From positions 1-25,863 of the forward strand of contig MZNV01000982.1 of NCBI GenBank assembly GCA_002081555.1: DNA of 25,863 nucleotides, written 5' to 3'. Each line of letters starts with the position of its first letter. Within the stretch, counting starts at the first letter, position 1. Below are positions 21,966 to 25,863 of the stretch, piece by piece. Origin of the DNA: Protostelium mycophagum. Taxonomy: Eukaryota; Evosea; Variosea; Protosteliida; Protosteliaceae. A program made the translations under genes and the position numbers. Below the pieces are notes generated by a model. It was given only the letters and a program-made list of their open reading frames with translations, was not told where the DNA came from and did not search any database.

Positions 21966-24900
21966 TCATGCGCTCTCGCTCATCCTCGTCATCATCTTGT
22001 GTAATTGGTCGAATGTGATGGGCTTTGTGAGGACATCGTCCATGCCGGCTTCGATGCATTGTTCGAGGTTGTCGCTCATCGCGTCTGCTGTCAGCGCGAC
22101 GATCCGCAGTTTCTCTTGACCTTTTTTCTCCCTTATCAATCTTGTCGCTTCAATACCTCCCTGTTCTTTTCAATATTTTTAAGATGTTGATTCTTTTGAC
22201 AATATAAACTTCGTATGACTCACCATGACTGGCATATTGCAGTCCATCAATACCAGGTCAAACTGTCCCGTTTCGCAGGCATCTACAGCTTGCTTCCCGT
22301 TGCTCACGATGACTGGAGATATTCTCATCTTCTGAAGCATCCTCTTGATCACATTCTGATTTACCAAGTTGTCTTCCGCGACCAACACTCTATACGTCGA
22401 CATGTTCACTTCTTGTGTATTTGTGGTCTTTGGCAGTGACGCACTCGTCTGACACTATGACGTGTCAGGGTTTTAGGGTATTCTAAAAATAGACCTGTGT
22501 GGTGCAGATGAATTCCACAAGCTGTGTCCATTTGTATGGCTTTCTGAGTACTGTCTTTCTACAATTTGTGGTCTGAGCAGGTGGCGTGTTGGTGGTCACC
22601 AGAAATGCATCCTTGTATATCTCTGAGAATGGCACCATATCGTCCTTACTATCTTGATCTACAATGAGGCCTACAATGCCATCATGACGTGTCTTTGCGG
22701 CATCTTGAAGTGTGTGGTATTTTAATACGATGAAGCCCAGCCTATTCAAGGACTTCTCTGCATGATATTAAAAATAAATCGGAATTTCACAAAGATCTCA
22801 CCGAGCGATACCAATTGCATCTCGTTCTTATCTACAACGATGATCTTATTTTTTCCCGCCAAATTTTTCTCTCGAATATTTCGCTCCATACTACTCAACG
22901 CTTGGGACGCTTTGTCCTCGCCTGCTCTTTCTATTTTGATAGACAGATAGAAGACTGACCCCTCTCCTTCTGTAGACTCCACCCACATTTTTCCGCCCAT
23001 TGCTTCTGCAAACCTCTTGCTGATGGCAAGTCCCAGCCCTGTACCGCCCTGGTTATGTTAACGGCTATTCGAAATTTAAAAAAGATTTTTTGGCGGGAAA
23101 ACATCTCAAAAAGATTCACCATCCACTTACATATCTTCTGGTGATGGAAGTGTCCGTTTGTACAAAAGGCTCAAAAATCCTCTGCATGCCTTCTTGGCTG
23201 ATGCCTATTCCAGTGTCTCTCACACTGATGACAAGCTCTCCTCCTTCTACTGCGCCTCTCACCACGATACTTCCCTCTTCTGTAAACTTGATCGCGTTTG
23301 ACAGCAAATTGACGAGTATCTGACGCAGCCGCAGCAAGTCCGCTCGTATTCTCAGTCCGATGGGAAACTCGCTGTGTGTGATGATCTCCAGCTTTTTACG
23401 CACGGCGTGCAGTGACACGATGTCGACACTCTCCTCTACAACGCTCTGTACAAGTATGGGACGTATATCTAAATGCAGTTGGCCGGCCTCGATCTACAAT
23501 GATGAGTGATTTCAAATTTTTACAGATTTGGGTATATTTTTCTGACCAAATTATTCTGAATTTCGGGGAAAGATGAGAGTAAAAATGGCGGGAAATAATC
23601 ACTTACTTTTGAAAAATCCAAGACATCATTGATGACTGTGAGCAGTTGGTCACTGCATAGTCTTCCCACCTTTAGAATGTCTTTATCTTCTTGTGTCATG
23701 CCTTTGATGTCACTCAAATAATCCAGAGAGTCAATAATCCCCCACAGCGGTGTCCTCATCTCTTCACATACGTCAATTGAAATTTCCCTGAAATTTCCCG
23801 CGATTTTCTTGGATATTTCAAGTCAAGATATTCTCACAAAACTGAAGACGAGACATGTGGAAGACAGACCATGTGACATAGTGGCCAAGAATCTGGTCTT
23901 AATGGCCAGCGCATTGTCCAGATCTTTCATCTGTTTTTCCAAGTCGGAATTTTTTTTTTCCAACTCCTGCTGGAGAGTTTTCATCTCGGTAACATTCACA
24001 CCTGGAATTAACGTAAGAATGATACGTCTACAACCAGACATGTCGAGTTCCTTCTGAGAATTCAAAGAATTTTCTTTTTGAAACGAAGAGAAATTTGATA
24101 ATTGTCAATATCCATAACAATAAATGAAATACCTATCATGGCATAGCGATTTGTGTCCTTGATACGCCAAGTTGTAAGCATCAAAGAAACACCAGTTTTG
24201 GGGTCACAGACTGTCTTTACGATTTGAGTTCCTTCCTTCTCTGCCTGCCTCATGATGTCTGTGTACACCATGATGTCTTCTTCCGAAAACCCCACTATTT
24301 CTGCGAAATATCATCGAAATTTCCACATGATTTTGGGGTTATTGTAGACGAGTGATGACGTCATCTGTATTCTTTGGCAGAGCCCATTTCAAAATGAATT
24401 TTTACCGCTTGGAAGATAAATGTCTCGTATCAATCTACGACGATGAATTTACCTGTAGAGACACCGATGGGGTCGATGTGAGGATTTACACCCCTTAATA
24501 AATTTTCTGAAGACCTGTTCGTCATTCTATGAATGAAATGAATTTGATTCGGCAGTGGCTCCACTGTGATTTTTCAGAGAAATTTCACGAAGATTTCAAT
24601 AAATGACTGGATCTACAACGTGACAATCCACTTACGTACGGACATGAGCACGTTGGGGGTGCTGTCCATAAACTGCCTCTGTAGTTTGGCCAACTCTTCG
24701 ATTTTTTTCGGCTCTGTTATATCTGTGAATTTACAAATGAAGACGTGCTGGTGATCTCTTCCCAATCCTTGGTCATACGGTATTTCCTCCGTTTTTCCAG
24801 TGTTTTTATTTACGGAGAATAGATATTGGAGATCTGCTTCTCCAACCATCTCCTCTACAACTCGTCAGAAAAATGGTTATCTGTCATACTTGATTTTTTC

Positions 24901-25836
24901 ACTCATGTAAACAATCACAGATGTGAGGTGATGTCAAGTACTCACTTCCATCTGGTAATTTGATTTCTGTTACTTGGGTCAGGAAACCTCCTCCTTTGTG
25001 AGCCACTACATATTTTTCCAGCCAAAAATCTGTTTGTGATTGGTCCAAGCCGAAATCCCTTCCAACCCACCCGGTCTCACTATTTCCTGCAAGTCTTTAT
25101 CTTCCCGCCAAAAATCGAAATTCAACGGTTTGTACCTGCGAAGCAGAGATCTGCGTACACCTTTGTTTGATATTTTATTTGTATGTCCTTATTCTCTATG
25201 TCTACAAGTGATAAAGTGGCAGAACACTTGCTGAAGTCCATATGTCTCAGCATTGTTTGTTGTTCATCGACACACATCAGCCTTTTCTGTAGAAATTTAG
25301 AAATAGATCGTGAAGATAACGATGATGCCACCTGGACTAATGGATAGGTGTGGTGATGTGCATCAAAACGTATCATTACTCTATTCCCTTTTAAACTGAT
25401 AAAAATGGCCTCTATAAGCCAGTTCTCTCCTTCTTGAAATGTTCGTCTTCGCTTCTGCCCCTCCGTATTACATTGCATAACCTCTGTCAAAAATGCCGCT
25501 GAAAATCCGCCTTCATCTCGAATGACAATGGGGAGCTCTTCTCTATGATCAATCAGCAAGTATCACACAAGCGCCAGGATTTTCATACAATAGCCTGACT
25601 CACCCATTATCATCCATCTGATTGGAAGGGAATTCAAGGATGGAATTTTTTTCAATCTGCTTCCATTCGCATGAAAACCTTGAGAAGAAGTCTTTGTTGG
25701 CATATAGTACTCGCATTTCAACTTCCTCCAATTGAACCAATATGATGCCCTGGTCTAAGGTTTCTAAGCATAGATCATATATACCAGTGCTTTCATGAGC
25801 TTGTGAATCAATCTCTATGCGTGCCCTCTTCGCCAT
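21966..25836 (-). CDS. Soluble hybrid histidine kinase with PAS-like sensors and two receiver modules
   Basis: Thirteen exons (25604-25836, 25136-25542, 24946-25086, 24636-24854, 24453-24563, 24133-24300, 23870-24001, 23607-23761, 23131-23493, 22802-23048, 22495-22757, 22224-22454, 21966-22160) give 954 residues in phase. The ATG at 25836 follows an in-frame stop nine codons upstream. The first 430 residues look like several PAS-type sensor folds ([19 protein letters not shown] is a PAS/PAC end). A short coiled coil leads to the phospho-accepting His470 in SHEMRTPL. ATPase boxes follow: [26 protein letters not shown] and [10 protein letters not shown] divergent receiver-like module spans about 700-810 ([21 protein letters not shown]). 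A canonical receiver ends the protein: Glu840, Asp841, phospho-acceptor Asp884 in LMDCNMP, Thr914, Lys936. No membrane helix is seen. The signal and the downstream phosphotransfer protein are unknown. Confidence 0.95.
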
Positions 25837-25863
25837 GAGCAAAAAAATTTCGGAAATTAATCA

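Overview
The window is nuclear DNA from a unicellular eukaryote. Genes are packed tightly on both strands and are full of very short introns, mostly 37 to 60 nt. The introns run GT to AG, with one GC-AG case, and often carry a CTGAT, CTGAC or CTAAT branch-like motif just before the acceptor. The gene mix (REJ/GPS surface protein, hybrid histidine kinase, GSK3, GT31 glycosyltransferase, Pro-X carboxypeptidase, divergent spliceosomal-type cyclophilin) fits a free-living amoebozoan-like protist better than a fungus, animal or plant. That assignment is inference.

Layout. 1-4222 (+): 3' part of a surface protein gene: an N-glycosylation-rich AQNTT repeat stalk, PKD/REJ-like ectodomain, GPS motif, one membrane helix and a cytoplasmic tail. 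4223-5047: no recognisable gene, but a GC-rich patch and an inverted repeat. 5048-6291 (+): an F-box/leucine-rich-repeat-like gene with a 169-bp internal duplication and an acidic tail. 6530-7884 (-): arylamine N-acetyltransferase. 8114-9376 (-): histidine phosphatase. 9818-11002 (-): degenerate CWC27-like cyclophilin. 11122 to about 12946 (-): GSK3 kinase. 13556-14396 (+): unknown acidic, serine-rich protein. 14424-18340 (-): XRN-family 5'-3' exoribonuclease. 18448-18518 (-): tRNA-Gly(UCC). 18567-19711 (-): GT31-like glycosyltransferase. 19902-21931 (+): S28 serine carboxypeptidase. 21966-25836 (-): hybrid histidine kinase.

The standout is the XRN gene. Twenty exons join with consistent phases into one 829-residue frame. 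A complete RRM and a UBA-like domain sit inside the catalytic core, between the CCHC knuckle and the segment carrying the late GNDFLP aspartate. The RRM exons are bracketed by 31/34-bp near-identical direct repeats, one of which spans the RRM splice acceptor. An exonuclease with built-in RNA-binding and possible ubiquitin-binding modules is a domain order I do not know from the family.

Two short words are strikingly over-represented: TTCCCGCCA (11 exact copies, both strands, all between 9.9 and 25.1 kb) and TCTACAACG (at least 11). They fall in introns and exons alike. Exon structures for NAT, XRN, GT31, S28 and the histidine kinase were worked out by hand and every phase closes. The 5' end of GSK3, the 3' end of the phosphatase, one junction of the cyclophilin and much of the F-box-like gene remain uncertain.
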